Translations under genes and position numbers: made by a program
Shown here: positions 37,601 through 50,671 of the stretch, piece by piece
How the letters are laid out: each line of letters opens with the position of its first letter
How positions within the stretch are numbered: the stretch's first letter is position 1
NCBI GenBank assembly: GCA_022695795.1
Contig: MU404136.1
Coordinates: forward strand, 1-64,000
DNA length: 64,000 nt
Direction: 5' to 3'
From: Biscogniauxia marginata
Taxonomy: Eukaryota > Ascomycota > Sordariomycetes > Xylariales > Xylariaceae
The notes under the pieces: generated by a model
What the model was told of the DNA's origin: nothing
The model's input: the letters and a program-made list of their open reading frames with translations, nothing else
Database searches by the model: none

Positions 37601-40116
37601 CTGGAAAGCCACACTCTCTCGAAGGCCCAAAGCCGTGTTGCTATGCTACCTCACTACCTGCCTCTACTTACTGTTGCACCAGGCCCCACTGGCTTTCGTA
37701 GGTAACACATCATATCAGGCTACGGCTCGTTCGGCGCAGATTCCCACAACCCCTTCATCACTGGCATTTGGATCGAGCTACTGTAGAGATGGCCAAGGAG
37801 CGCTTATGCCTTTCACAGCAGCCCCGTATATCGCGCGGGCGGCTGCTTAACTCTGCACAAACCAACCGTAACTAATTGCCAATGACTTCGGCTCACTGTC
37901 GGCACCTCTCCTGGCAACCCGACCCATTTGCTAAACCCCCAGCCTACCCCCAGCCTGAGTGCTTACGTCAAGTGTTCTTGGCTTCTCTTGCCGCCGGGTA
38001 TTAGCAAGACGGCATAATTCTGCCCACGTCAATGCCGACCAGGCTGGGACTTGGTCGACAATGCTAAGTTTGAACACACCGCGTGGCCGTCGGCCAGACA
38101 GTGTGGGAAATCCTTCCCATTGTGCCCGCTGCCTCTAAAAAGGGCTCGGCTCGGAGGGTACGTAGTTAGGTACCTAGTAGTTAGCCTTCGGCAAGGAAGA
38201 TCAAAGATCTTCCCATGATTCCCTGTCGCCCCTACCAGGGGTCAAGCATCACAAATCGACACCCCTTGCGCACCTCCTGGTCCACCTTGCGTGCAGGGCC
38301 TGCTTCGCTACCGATTCGGATGTGATCCCCCAAGTACACACGGTTTTTGACGCCCTCCCCGCAGACTTAGACGGCCACACCCACCTGGATGTGTTGTCCT
38401 TCCTATTGGCTCGAACCTCTAGTAGTCTCAACAACGGTCATGCGTTCATCCGCTAAGTCTACGCTGAGCTAATGTAATGAAGGACCAATGGGCAGCACCC
38501 AGATGGCCCAGCCGAGATGTTCTGTCTTCCTCTCTTGTCCTCCTCCGAAGAGACTTGCCTACCGTCATACCTCAGTTTTACTACTGCGGGAGTGTGGATG
38601 TATGCTGAGGTAGTTGGTGGCCTTCATCATGCAGGCATTGGTTCGTCGTCTTGGGTGCGTCGGGTTCTTCCCTGTGTTTCTACCTGGCTTCGCTCTCTCT
38701 CATCACATACCTATCCATATGAGCCTTCTAAGGTGTAAGAGATAGAATTACATACCTTATATGTCTTTCTAGCAGTCCCGGTTTTGCTACTGGAGCTTGG
38801 GAGTTGGGGGCCGCCAGCTGCAAGGGTCCATCTGTTGGCTCTCTAGCAGGTCACCATAACACGGCATTAGCCATTCAGCCGAGAACGATTGACTCGATAC
38901 TGAACGCCGTTACTCACGCTATCATCCACGACTGAAAAGGTGTGTGGCTCAGCAGTTACCGTGTTAGGGTGGGCTTCCTTGTTATCATCCCTGGTCTATT
39001 GAAGCATGCGGCTTTTCCAAAGTCGCCAAAAATCTTAAAACGTGCATCTCGTCCCTTCTCAATAACTCCACCGTATCTGGTCAGGTACCGTACAAGGAGG
39101 CAGCGTGCCTAAGTATCCCGCACTCACGAACACATTCTGCTCGCTCGCGTACATAGCAACAACCCGTACAGTCCCTGTCCTGTCCTCGGATTCTCCCAAG
39201 ACATTTCTCCGGGAGCATGGGCGGTACCGTTCGGTATTAATTCCACCTCTGTCATCTTTAAGAGCAGGGGCTCCCTCAAAGGAGGGCCTTATTACAACAA
39301 CGGATACCCTTCTAGGCCCAACACATAACACTGGGCCTGTCGGTGCCAGGACGTTTTGAGGCGACCGACCCCACCAGTGCGAGCAAGCATCATTCGAGGC
39401 TCATCGCGTTTATACAAAATCTATCTGGCTCCAAGCAAGGCGAGCATCACGGCACTTCCCCCCCTTTACCTTGTCTTATATCCATAGTTGTCGCTACCTC
39501 TTATCTCACGACCTCTCTTCCTCTCTCTTTCCCTCTCCCTGTCTTAGCTTACTTAGTAGTATACCGACTTGGGAAAAGACTTGTACATTACGACTTGTTC
39601 TATTCGAAGTTCAGTTTTCTCGTTTCTACTCTCCAAGTATAGCGAACACCTACCTAGCAATTTGACAGCTTCTCGACCAAACACGAACCCAAGAATAGTC
39701 TTCCCCCGCATATGCTAAAGGCGGATCTTGTTTGATCTACTGTGAATCCCCAGGAGTAAACATTAGACGATAGCTATACCAAAACCCCTACGACAACTTC
39801 TACGGTACGCGTGCTCGGTCGTTTCTAGTATTCGATTGGAATATCTGCTGGCTATCGACCATCTGGATTAAAAGCGACTACTCGAGACTTCAGCAACTAT
39901 CCGGTCAAACTTGCCTCTAGCATTGTACTACTGACCACACCTAAGACACTCGGCTTCTGATCTCTATAATTCGATAAGCTGGTCGTCGACCTTCTTTTAG
40001 AGATTTTCTTCTCCTTGTCGAGGGACAGAGCGACTCGGTGCACCTTGCCTAACAGCTGTCGATTGCAGCTCCTATATCCCCAGCACTCCCAATATACACT
40101 TTTACAACATTTCCCA
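25627..40116. other. 14.5-kb gene-poor block upstream of the homeobox gene
   Basis: No open frame exceeds about 120 codons, and none shows a recognised domain. The base composition looks TA-rich and degraded at 26-36 kb, then more GC- and CT-rich at 37-40 kb. That second part may be promoter and long leader of the homeobox gene, with a pyrimidine tract at 39456-39545 about 600 bp before its ATG. A 190-bp segment with short inverted ends lies at 33801-33990. A coding-like minus-strand exon lies at 37008-37152. No transposase, reverse transcriptase or LTR was recognised. Confidence 0.55.
33801..33990. repeat. 190-bp segment with 14-bp imperfect terminal inverted repeats
   Basis: The left end GTGGTTCAATCGGT and the reverse complement of the right end, GTGGTTCAACCGGC, agree at 12 of 14 bases. 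No clear target-site duplication flanks it and it has no coding capacity. It could be a MITE-like remnant, or chance. Confidence 0.3.
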
Positions 40117-42382
40117 ATGCTCGTTACCAGGCAGTTCGATACGGAGCCAAGCCACTGGTCTAGCAAGTTTGAGACCGCATTCCACAAGCCCACAAGCTCA
40201 CGCATGTCGAGCTACGACGGTTCGTTATCGACACAGCCTGACTGGCAAGGGCATTACTCCTTTCTCCCTCCAGGGGAGAGTAATATCTTCGCACAGCCTT
40301 TCGAACAAGTATCGGGATCCAGTAACAACAATGAGGTGCAGTCTCAACGGCGCCCTTCGAGTGCGCACAATAACAACTTGGAAACCCCAAGTCAGGCGAG
40401 TCAGAGCACGGGGGGCTCGCCGATAAGCCACCAGCGTCCTCTAGATCCTCTAGGCTTGCGACAACCGAAGGCCGAAACCCCTACTCAAGAGCAGCCGGAC
40501 CTTCAAGGCACGGCTTATGCTATCAAGGCAGAATCCGCCCACGAAGAGGCACTAGGCTCTGTTGAAGCCCATAGAATTTCGCTCGAGTCAAACCAAATAA
40601 GCTCTGTGTCCTCGGCGGGGCAAGGACAAGACATTATTTCTGGTACAAGCGGGAATGAGGAAACCAATCTTACGAAAGAGGAAGAAGAAGAAATGTTGGA
40701 GGACGATGAGATGGTGGAAGGAGAAGGCGAGGGTTCGACGCAGCCACAAACAGCTGCCGAGCGGACAGCTGCAAGGAGAAAAATGAAGAGGTTTAGGTAC
40801 GATATGATGCTCAAGTAGAAGGTTCAGGACTGACAGGTAGCAGGCTCACGCATCAACAGACCCGGTTTCTGATGAGCGAGTTCGCGAAGCAACCTCATCC
40901 AGATGCTGCACATCGAGAACGACTCTCGAGGGAGATTCCAGGCTTGAGTCCTAGACAGGTCCAGGTCTGGTTTCAGAACCGGTAAGGGCTCCGGAACAAG
41001 TGGAGAGGAAACCGATGCTAAACGTATACAGGAGGGCCAAAATCAAGCGACTAACAGCTGATGACCGAGACCGGATGATCAAAATGCGTGCCGTACCGGA
41101 TGACTTTGACAACGTCCAAGCGCTACACTCTCCTTACGGAGCGGTGCACGCACTAGGAACCCCAATCACTCCTCCTGTCGATTTCGGTTCATCATCTTAT
41201 GCCGATCACATGATCAGACCGTTGATGGTGGACCCGATGCGAAGGGGTGACGGCGATGATCATATATCACCAACTGGGCTCAGCTCAGCATTTGGGAGTA
41301 TCGGGTTCACGCCATCGACAACTATTAGTAACCCAGATATCTTGTCGCCGCTCTCATCATCATCGAACGATCGGGGTTATTTTTCGGGTCCGTTAACAGG
41401 AGGCCCTAGGACCTCAAATCCGTTCGCTAGACAGAACAGTCTTGATCATACGACGTCCCAAATGCATTCGCAATCACGGCACCAAATCCGCCCTCTGCAG
41501 CCTCTTCAACTTCGGGAAACAATGTCAAGGTCGAGACCTGATAGTTTGCAGTCCCCTCTCCGATCAAGTATGTCGTGGAAAGGAGACTCTATCGATTACA
41601 CGACATATTCAAATAGTGGTGGTAGCCCTACGATTGGGGGGAGACACCAGTCTAGTTACCAACCGGATCCGATAGGCAGCGGCTCTGGAAGCGGGCTGGG
41701 TTATGAATCCGGCTCATATTCCTGTAAATACCCGTCTTTCCACTTAGTAAAATCATCTACTGACCGCTTTGCAGCTCCCGGGATACAATCTTCTACAAGC
41801 AACATAAATTACTCTAGTTTACAACAGTCCTCGCAAAATCGATCTCGCTTGCGAGCAGCTACTGCCACTCTTCCTCTTGGTCTTGACTTGCGCCATCAGT
41901 ACCGACCAGTGTCCTCCGGCCACGGCATCCAGTCGCCGAGCCATTCTTCGACGCCCCGGACACCGAGCACTTCATCCTATGGGAGCTCGTCCTCCTATAC
42001 GTCTAGTTTTCCGTCCGCTCCTCTCAGTGCCCCGATCGACTATGCACTTTCTAGAACTTCTGGGATCAGGAATCCAGTCCAGGACTATTCTATGCCCCAG
42101 TTAAGTGCGCCAATTGCGCCATCTCAGGACTTTAGCCAGGCCCTACATGGAAACATGGGCACTTCGAGCACCAGAACCCCAATGAGAGACACCTTCGGCG
42201 GCGGCCCTCTGAGTATTGGTCAGGGACAAGGGTCTAGCCAAAGGAACGAAGATTATTCCCAAGAAACATTGAGTGGGCCTAATTCGGATTTGAAGCGCAA
42301 GCGCAGCTCATTCAGTCTTTCTCAGGGCCGCCACACCTCCGGGCCGGCACAAACCTCACAACCATACGGACACACAACTTAA
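40117..42382 (+). CDS. Homeobox transcription factor (probable Htf1/Hox2-type conidiation regulator)
   Basis: Four exons, 40117-40796, 40844-40981, 41032-41723 and 41775-42382, give about 705 aa. The homeodomain is split by two short introns (47 and 50 nt) and reads RFRLTHQQTRFLMSEFAKQP, then HRERLSREIPGLSPRQVQVW, then FQNRRAKIKRL. The recognition helix has W269, Q271, N272 and R273. An acidic stretch (EEEEEMLEDDEMVEGEGEG) lies just upstream. The C-terminal half is Ser/Gly/Pro-rich and disordered. The conserved tail after the homeodomain (DDFDNVQALHSPYGAVHALG) resembles the Htf1/MoHox2 group that controls conidiophore and phialide development; this assignment is from memory and moderate. The third intron (51 nt) is in frame without stops and could be retained. 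A second in-frame ATG at 40204 (MSSYDGSLSTQ, 676 aa) is an equally possible start. The gene is isolated in a gene-poor region. Confidence 0.9.
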
Positions 42383-45300
42383 GGGGCACGATTTCCATTG
42401 AAAACAATGATAATATAAGTTGAGCTATCTACGTTCCATCTCGAAGAAAATGCACAATATTCTTGCGAATTTTATTTTATCCCTTTGTGTTATTATATAT
42501 TTTTATCTGGTCTTTTTTACCTGGTCTGCCAATGTTTATTTATAGCAAATGCATTTTGCGGTGCGCATGTGTCACGGGTTCGGGGATATGCAAACGGTTT
42601 GATATTACGGCATTTGGGCGGCGGGATCAGATTGCTTCTGTTGCGCGAAAATACAGGAAGGGTACGAGTGATGCGACTATGGGCCGGAACGATTTGGAAC
42701 GAATACGGACGAGGTATACATGCTCCCTCGCCAAGAAAACCAACATTACCCTTCCGTTGTACATAGAACTTTTTTTGTCCACATCTCCTTTTTTTTCCAG
42801 CCGAAACTTCAGCGACTAACCCAACTCCTAACTGCTACCTTGAAGCGGAGCGACTAGCGGGTAGTTGATGAGGTCTTCGATGCTTGTACAAAGTTCACTT
42901 CTTTTCTGTCGCTCACGCGGAACACATTTTGATAGTCGAATTAGCTAGACTGAATCCCATGCAGATTCTGGATTTCATGGTACTATTAATATTAAGATAT
43001 TTCCTCGAAACAATGACTTTGCGGTATGCCTCAGGTTCTACTTGTGCGCCACTTGACGGTCGACTCGTCAGCCCCTTTAATTAAGATTAAGTAGGCAGGT
43101 AGTTAGTATTAACTTATTTAACAGTATCTTCTTTTTTCTTTTTTTCTTTCTCCTTCTAGGTAGGTTCTCTCTGCGTCACACTGGTCGAAATAAGATATAG
43201 AAAGCCTATAGTTAGTAGGCTATCATTTACGGATATGGATGGCATCTATCTCGTTCACCGAGTTGACAGGTTTCATTGTCCGGCTGCAAGCGCCCTCGAT
43301 GTTACTCTCCATTCCAGGGCATTACTAGGTTATGGAGTACTCTTTTCCTCGCATCGGAATGCTACGCCGATAGATAACAATTTCTTTTAAAAGGTCTCGT
43401 TCCACTCAGAATTCCCCGAGCACGTTTTGCAAGTCACAGAAACTCGACCTCTCAGGACGCCTCGCTCAATACAACATTACGAGGGTTCGTTTCTTTGCAT
43501 TAGACGCACAGCACACAGTATGTATGTCATTCCTCGAAGACTCCAATCCGGGCGGGCGGATATCATTCAACCAGAAATGGCGTCACGCGGAAGACACGAG
43601 CAAATCCATTCCTTTCTTTCTCTGCCCCATGTCCTATGTCGTAGATGTGATGGAGAAACAGGTAGGAAAACTTCTCCATTGCATGTTTTCTTTTCTTTTG
43701 CAATACCGAGCATCGTCGTTCGAGTCTCTGCGGCAATAGCCTGACTCCTACAGGGGGGACCCCCCTAATAGGCGAAACATAGAGAGCATGGGTGCGCATG
43801 TCAACTTATCAGGAGCTACGGGCTATTGGAGGACCCAAAACTGGAAAGTTCGGAATCTTGGGTCCCATATCGCAAATCTCACCCACATGATGCTAACTGC
43901 TGGGATATTCCGTCTCGGGAGCGAGGCACGGTCAAATCCTCCTCCTCCTGCTTCACAAGGAGAGCATTCCTTTTTTCATTCTATTTTTCAGGGCGGATAC
44001 TGGGTCGCATTGGCTGCCTTCCATGGACCCCCCCAAGAACTGACACATATTGCATGTTGATGTAGCACACGAGAGGCCCTAGCCTGCGCTCAGCAGCAAA
44101 GGGATGATAATGACGACGGTGACGATGCCGGTTCCTTCTCACGATGGCTGCTGATCCTGATGCTCGTGTAACACTCCACTAGGTACACGCATACACACGT
44201 ACAAACACGCACACTCATACCCACATACATGAACACACTGGTGAGACCTGGTCGGGACTGGATCTTTGGCCTACGAGACAGAGACCTAGACTCTGTACAA
44301 ATTTGCACAAATGACACTATTGGCCGAAGGCTGCTTCCCCTGCTGTAAAGTACTTGCTGTCCTCGAAAGGGGGCTTGAAGAAAGTTACCCGCGGTCAAGC
44401 ATGTAGCAGCCACTTACGGCTTGCTTGCTATCTACCTCGGCGGTCTTCCATAACCCTCATACGCATATAGAGAAACAGAAAACGACAACATGCAAGCCAC
44501 AGAAGCACGCCACGAGACGACAAATCACAAAGGGAAAAAAAGGGTTGGTTTGCCTAGACCGGCTATCTTAGTCGGCATACAGCGAGGACTCCGGCCGAGG
44601 ATCCGTTGGTACAACCAGGTGCCTCCAGATGAAAGCCGAACTGTGCTACGATGACATCTGAGGCTCGGTCTCCTCAAGTTTTAAATGTAGGGTCTGTTTC
44701 CTAGGCTCCGTTTAGGATTATACTGTATGGCGAACATATATGTATACTAGGTATACAGTATTAGTTGCTACCAATGAATGGTGCGATTGGCCTTCGACGC
44801 TCTGGCCCTAGGTACATACATTATGGATGAGTGTTGCCATGCCGTGATCAATGCTACTACTTAGACCTCCTTGCGAAGGCGCGCCAACATATCAGACAAC
44901 GTACCGGTGGGTATAAGAGAGCGTGTATGTATACAAGGTATAGGCGTCGGGTTTTGCAGGTGTCTGCGTGTATAGACACACACACACAGGTATATATAAA
45001 ATACATGCGCAGGCGCAGGCGCAGCGTCGCATTCCCACAAGCCACCACAGGCATCGCACAGCACCAAGACTGCAAAGAACCTTCTGCCGTTCAGGCACCT
45101 TGGTTGTGCCCTGCCGGAAGCTTTTTTCCTCTTCTCTTCTCCTTTCTTTTCTTTTCTCTCGTGCTTTTTTTTTCATTCTTGCATGTTGCTTAGAGCTTCG
45201 CATGGGTGGATATAAGGCCGACAGATTGGCCTTATAAGATCGGACTCTTTTTCTTCCTTATCATCATCACATGAGGTCTTGGGTGCATATACAACCATCC

Positions 45301-47720
45301 CCTGCCACGCTTATACATGACATCCATCAGATCGCCGTCAAATCTGACAATCACATTTCGCTCGAACACCCTGCCTGCCCTATCCTCCTTACGGAAATAT
45401 CTTACTTGCAGTATACATACATGCATGCAGCCCATCTTTGTTTCGTGTGTGAAAATACGTTTGTCTCTCTTTTGTTTTTTCCCCTTCGCTTGTGCTTATT
45501 TTTTATGCGTAAGCATCTGTTTACTCTCTCGTAACCGAATATCAAAAACAAATGCAAATGCAAATACGATACGGACGTACATACATACATATACGAACCG
45601 AGGCCGCCTCTGTGGTCAACTCGCGCGTCTAGCACCGCCAAGATCACACAATCCTAGACACATAGGCTGATGGCGAGGTCTATAGCTAGGCTGATGTATA
45701 TATCTGTACGCAAGTACTCATATGACCATCTAAAGAAGAGCCCCCACGCTGATGTATCTCTATTCCACGAGGCACGATGGGGTGTAAGTGGGCTGGTTAT
45801 CTGTGCTGATCGGCTCTGGGTCGGCCCCCTCCTAGCGAGGTAAGTTCTATCGTTGGAACTAAATTGGGGGAAGAGAGGGAAAAGAAAAAGAAATATAGGC
45901 TACAGATCCGATTGAAACAAAGTTAGGTTCGTGTTCTGCAAGTGGCCGTTCAACCCGAATCAGGTAAAGGGGGGGTCGGTTTCGAGGAGGGGACCCTATA
46001 AGATGGAACTTCTATAGCATCCACCAGTCTAGGTACTCTGGCTGACTCCAGTGGTCACTGTTCCCCCGTCTAGTCCCCACCTCTCTTGTTTCTCGACGTT
46101 TTCTCACCCCCATGTTGTCACTTGTCTTGTTAAGCTTAAGAACTTCCGACCCAGTAAGCGGGCGTCTAAAATCTCCGCCTGTTCGTGTGTAAGTATGTAT
46201 AGTCTATCAAGGATATTGACACACAGACATACGCACAAACACACAAAATGATAGTTTAGAAACCGCGTGGTATGCTGTTTGCATCCCATTGGGTTAGGTA
46301 AACCAAAAGAAATTAAGCAAAACCTAGTGATTTGGACATCGACTACCTGAACTACTTACTCAGCTTTGGTATACCTAATGTATGATGTATGTATGTCCTC
46401 TATCAGAAGCCTGCAAAGGAGCCCGAGGCGGGGACCATTAGGGGGCTTCGTCCGATCAGATCAGTTCAGGCTGGCGCCATTTTGCTTCGCTTCAACCTTC
46501 CGGAGGACAAGCCTGGCTGGTGACTGCTCCTTATCGAAATTTTGAGGTCCCACTTCGCCTTGAATCCGTTATCAACTTGTAGCTAGCTTTCGACGGCCTT
46601 CTATCCGCGCCTTTTTTTTTTTTGTAAACTTCTATGCGCGAGAAGAGAACCACCCCAGCCTCCCCCCCAGTTGATCGACATGTGCCTATCCGCCGCGGCC
46701 TCCACATGCCATCTGAACTCTCAAATCGTAGGGCGGAAACCCAATGAGAGTGCATGTCGAGGGCCAGAACGCCGAGACCTATCGGCTCGGGGTAGCCACG
46801 CCCACATACACACAACTCTCTCGCCTCCCCCTATGATAGTTGTCTCGTCAGGTAATGCTAGGCAGATTTCCTGGCCCGGTCAGGATCCAGGAACCAGGGG
46901 CCCTTCGTTCGGGGATGGGAAGAAAGATCGCCCCGGAGGCGATTTTAGGCAAAAGGTGAAGACGACGGGTCACGACCCCTGGGACCTGGGAGCCGATATG
47001 GGTGCCCAGGAACAACAGCCAGTGTCCAAAAAATGGATCGTCGTACCTAACCGGGAAATTTACACCCCTTTTATCTTTTAGGGCTAGGGAATGCCAGGAG
47101 GAGCGCTGCTAGCTTTGGAGCTATCTATTATCATAGGCATATAATATCACATATCTCTAAAGGTGATAAGGAGGAGGACCGTGGGTTGCTAGGTTAGAGT
47201 TATTTAGGAGTTACTCAGAGTGATCGTGGGAAGTTCCGGTCCGTAACGGGGGAATTGGTCTATGGATGACGGGATTGGGCTCGGAAGGACTTTCTCCAGA
47301 AACCGACGCCTTGGGCCGTAAGCTCGGCACTTTTCACCTGTCGGTGATGGGTGCCCGTCAAAACTGTTGAGCGCATAAGGGATATCGAAGTCGATTAGCT
47401 CTACCAGACAATAACCGAATCTAAGTCGCAGCTGTTGTGACGTCTGTCATAGCATACGAACTCCCATAACGAGCGTCATGCTTGTCTTAGACTTAGGAAA
47501 CGAGCGGTGGTTGGCTGTTGAGGGCTCAGTGGCGTTAGATGAAACAGGCAGTCCTTGTCATCTCATATTGCAAATCAAGCTACATCACAGTAAGTAGAGG
47601 TTGGCTATGGGGCTCATGGGGAACACGGCGTCAAACAATACGCGCCACTCGGTCGAGTAGTAGGTCGTGGCTACAAGTGTCACTGACTAGAAGCCGACAT
47701 CAACTAACCATTCTAGATCT

Positions 47721-47746
47721 CATACATACATACATACATACATACA
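47721..47746. repeat. CATA tetranucleotide microsatellite
   Basis: Six perfect CATA units in a row within the gene-poor block. Confidence 0.85.
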
Positions 47747-50248
47747 GGCGCCTGCCGCTGATCGAGGGCGATCAAGTGCTGTCCAGAAGGCCGCGGCCTT
47801 AGTTCTAGACTTCAATAAAGTACGTCACGCCACCTGTACATTACAGAAGCACGGAAAATATAGGGCTCTCGCGGGTGACGAACGATAACCGTGCATCTAT
47901 CAGCCTGCCCGGTGCCTGTCTCTGCTCGCATGGTTCCCCCAAAAGTGTTTGTGCGTATATGCTCATTATCTGGTACCATCCCAAAGGCCCGACCACCCTT
48001 TCACTCATCAGATCCGGCTGTATTTGTATATGTGAGCTGTCTTATAGCCGAATAAGCCTACTCGCACTGGTCACCGTTCCAGGCCCAATCGTGTTACTGC
48101 AATTCATGCCTATTTCGCCGACAGAACGCAGGCGGCTAGGTGGTTTTTAAAGACCCCATGGGGACCACGGCATGTACATTGCATCGAGAGTGAGACCAAG
48201 ACTCTCTCTCACCTGCGAACTGCTTCGCTACCTAACATCGAAGGGGACTGCCGGTCGGATTCGAGTAGGTCTGTCCTGGCGCTTTGCAATGCTAGATACA
48301 CACTGTGATGTTTGAGCCTAGACTCAAGTACAAGTACTAGGTTTTGTGGGCATCATGGGAGAATATAGGATGCGATGGCAAAGCCCGCCAGGTTCAGCAG
48401 CATTAGTGCTCGAGGCCCGCTCGAGGGAGAATCAAGTACTTCCGCTCGCCCAGGAGATGCCTGCCATAGCTTATGCACCTGCTGAGGAAGCCGAGGCAGC
48501 TGGAAACCTGCAGCGCGGGGGCGTTCTATATCGGCCTACCCAACTATCTAGAAGTGCAGATTCTTGAGACCGGCAGCATGCTTCAACTACAATCTAAAGT
48601 AAAAGTTAGGCTGGTAGAGGACAATAACCACATGTCAAGCGCCTGTACCACCTCCTTAAAGGAGTTTTGAGCATAAAAGAGGGTCCGAGCTATCAGATAT
48701 CACGTAGTCGTTGCCCAGGCAATACGTAGCAAGTACAAGATGGTCTTACTCATGATCAAGCCAAGGAAGAGCTCTCCGCTTGCCCCATACTCTCGTATGC
48801 ATACGTCGCCGCGCTTTCCCCTCGTCTCGTGAGCACGACTCCTCTTTTCTTACCGTCAAGTGCACCCGGGTTATATCGAGATCAGGGGGGAGCCCAGCAC
48901 GGCAGTCAGTTTGTCACATACGCTAGCTACCCGTATAGTTAACACTGACGGAGTTGAAACGGTAGAATGGGCCTTGATGGTTTGGCCACCGTCGAGAAGG
49001 ACGGTATCCGCGAGGGCACCTGGATAGGGCCTAGTGAGTCCCAGGCGTTTATCCGCTATGGCGACAGCGCCGTCTCCGCCACTGGGAGATGTGGTCGGTT
49101 TTCTGGCTTCGTCCAGAAACTTCCCCCTTTACAACAACGAAAGGGGGTGGGCCGGTTCTCTAAAATCGTCTAACATAAATCTTGAACCGCAAGACGAACC
49201 ATTGAAATTTGCTTCGTGGCATATAGCCTTGAGTAAATAACAAAAATACCACATGCCATTTCGGTAGGCAAAGGGCATCCGCCTACATGCATGCTCGCGA
49301 GCTCAGATAGATAGAGTACTTGATTCCCATTAATGAAGCGAAATTACGTGTTCAATATCGAGCCTTCCCGGGTATGTAAAACAGCAATCAATACTGGCGG
49401 ATAATCTAAGTTGAACGCACCAAGTAAAACCGGTTAGATGGGAAAACTAGGCATAGTCTTTAACGGTGAAACTAGATAGATTATATAGCGAAAAGGAAGT
49501 TGTTGATAACTTGCATACGTTCCTGATTTCTCTCTTGGTGACTATTCTCTGCTACCATCATTCGCAATGGCTCACAGAACGAAATGAGGTTCGTCTAGCC
49601 ATTCCTGATCGTACTGTTCAGGGGTTAGCTATCAGGCTTCTGAGTAATGCTATTGAAGATGCTACTATGTAATGTGAACCTCTATAGCTAACTTACGTCT
49701 ATTTAGACAGAAGAGCAATGCCTTTGCTTCCCTAGTGCCTATGAGTCTCAAACGGATAGAGCTCTACGATCCTAGCTTGCCCACACTCGACCCAATTCAC
49801 GAGAGTTGCGAGCATGGTGGGTGGCTCAGTATCAAGCACCGACCCCGACCGAAACTCCTCCCCATCCCAAAGTATGGGTTGATCCCACTGTCGCTGTGGT
49901 CCTCTTCCGGGGAGAATATCGTAACTATATATGACGTTACATTCCTAATCACCTCCTCGACTCCTACCACAGCCCACGCCATCCTCATAATCACAATCAC
50001 CAACACGTCCATGGACGCTCGAGGCAACTCACGACCATGCCCTCAACGCCTATGCTATATTTGGTGACACAGACCACATCAAACATGGTATACTGGAAAC
50101 ATGATTGAGCCATCACAGAAACTCACTGTCCTCGAGTTCCAAGCCCTTTGCGCACTTGCTTGTTTCTACTCACCCTCCCCCCGGATACTTCAAAGGTATA
50201 GAACCTGAAGGTAGCCAAGAACGACACGTATGATTGCCAACCTATATA

Positions 50249-50671
50249 CTATAATGAATGGACATTATCACCAGACTCTTTAGCTCCATCTTCCACAACC
50301 ATGGTCCAAGATGTCATACATATCCCGGGGCATATCCAAACCGCCCGAGCGTAGAATAGGGACAAACGTTGAAACTGGGCTTGTAGTTCCTCTCTACCGT
50401 GTACCACAAGCGTCCTGTCTTTTAATATGTCAAGAAACCCATTATAAGTATCTATTGGCCTGCTTCGCTGCTCTGCCGACATTGAAATGAACCTTCGACC
50501 GTGTGCAAGGAGGGCGTTGAAGGATTTGATAGCGTGGTGGACGCTGACGGTTATCCGTTCTTCGCGCATGTCCTTACGCAACATCACCGGTCTCCTTCCC
50601 TCCCCATGTTCCTCGATAACCCCCTGGATGACGTCGAGAGATACCCCCTTAATACCTAACTGATGGCATCT
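50249..50671 (-). pseudogene. Coding-like minus-strand exon, possible gene fragment
   Basis: From an acceptor-like TTTTTAG near 50672, a frame of about 140 codons runs to the stop at 50249-50251. It begins CHQLGIKGVSLDVIQGVIEE and continues with an amphipathic, helix-rich stretch: VHHAIKSFNALLAHGRRF, TYNGFLDILKD and ELQAQFQRLSLFYARAVW. Codon choice is unlike the surrounding DNA. The YNGFLDILKD run faintly recalls Sin3-type paired amphipathic helix (PAH) domains, but this is weak. No upstream exon with a start could be joined, and the C-terminal end looks random. It is either a decayed gene or part of an unrecognised one. Confidence 0.3.

Noticed and set aside
25627..40116. Retrotransposon or DNA transposon
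   Set aside because: I looked for LTR pairs, transposase or polymerase motifs and found none by eye; heavily mutated copies cannot be excluded without a search.
46671..47081. 136-codon plus-strand frame in the gene-poor block
   Set aside because: Charged, mixed composition with no domain or exon partner; not distinguishable from chance.
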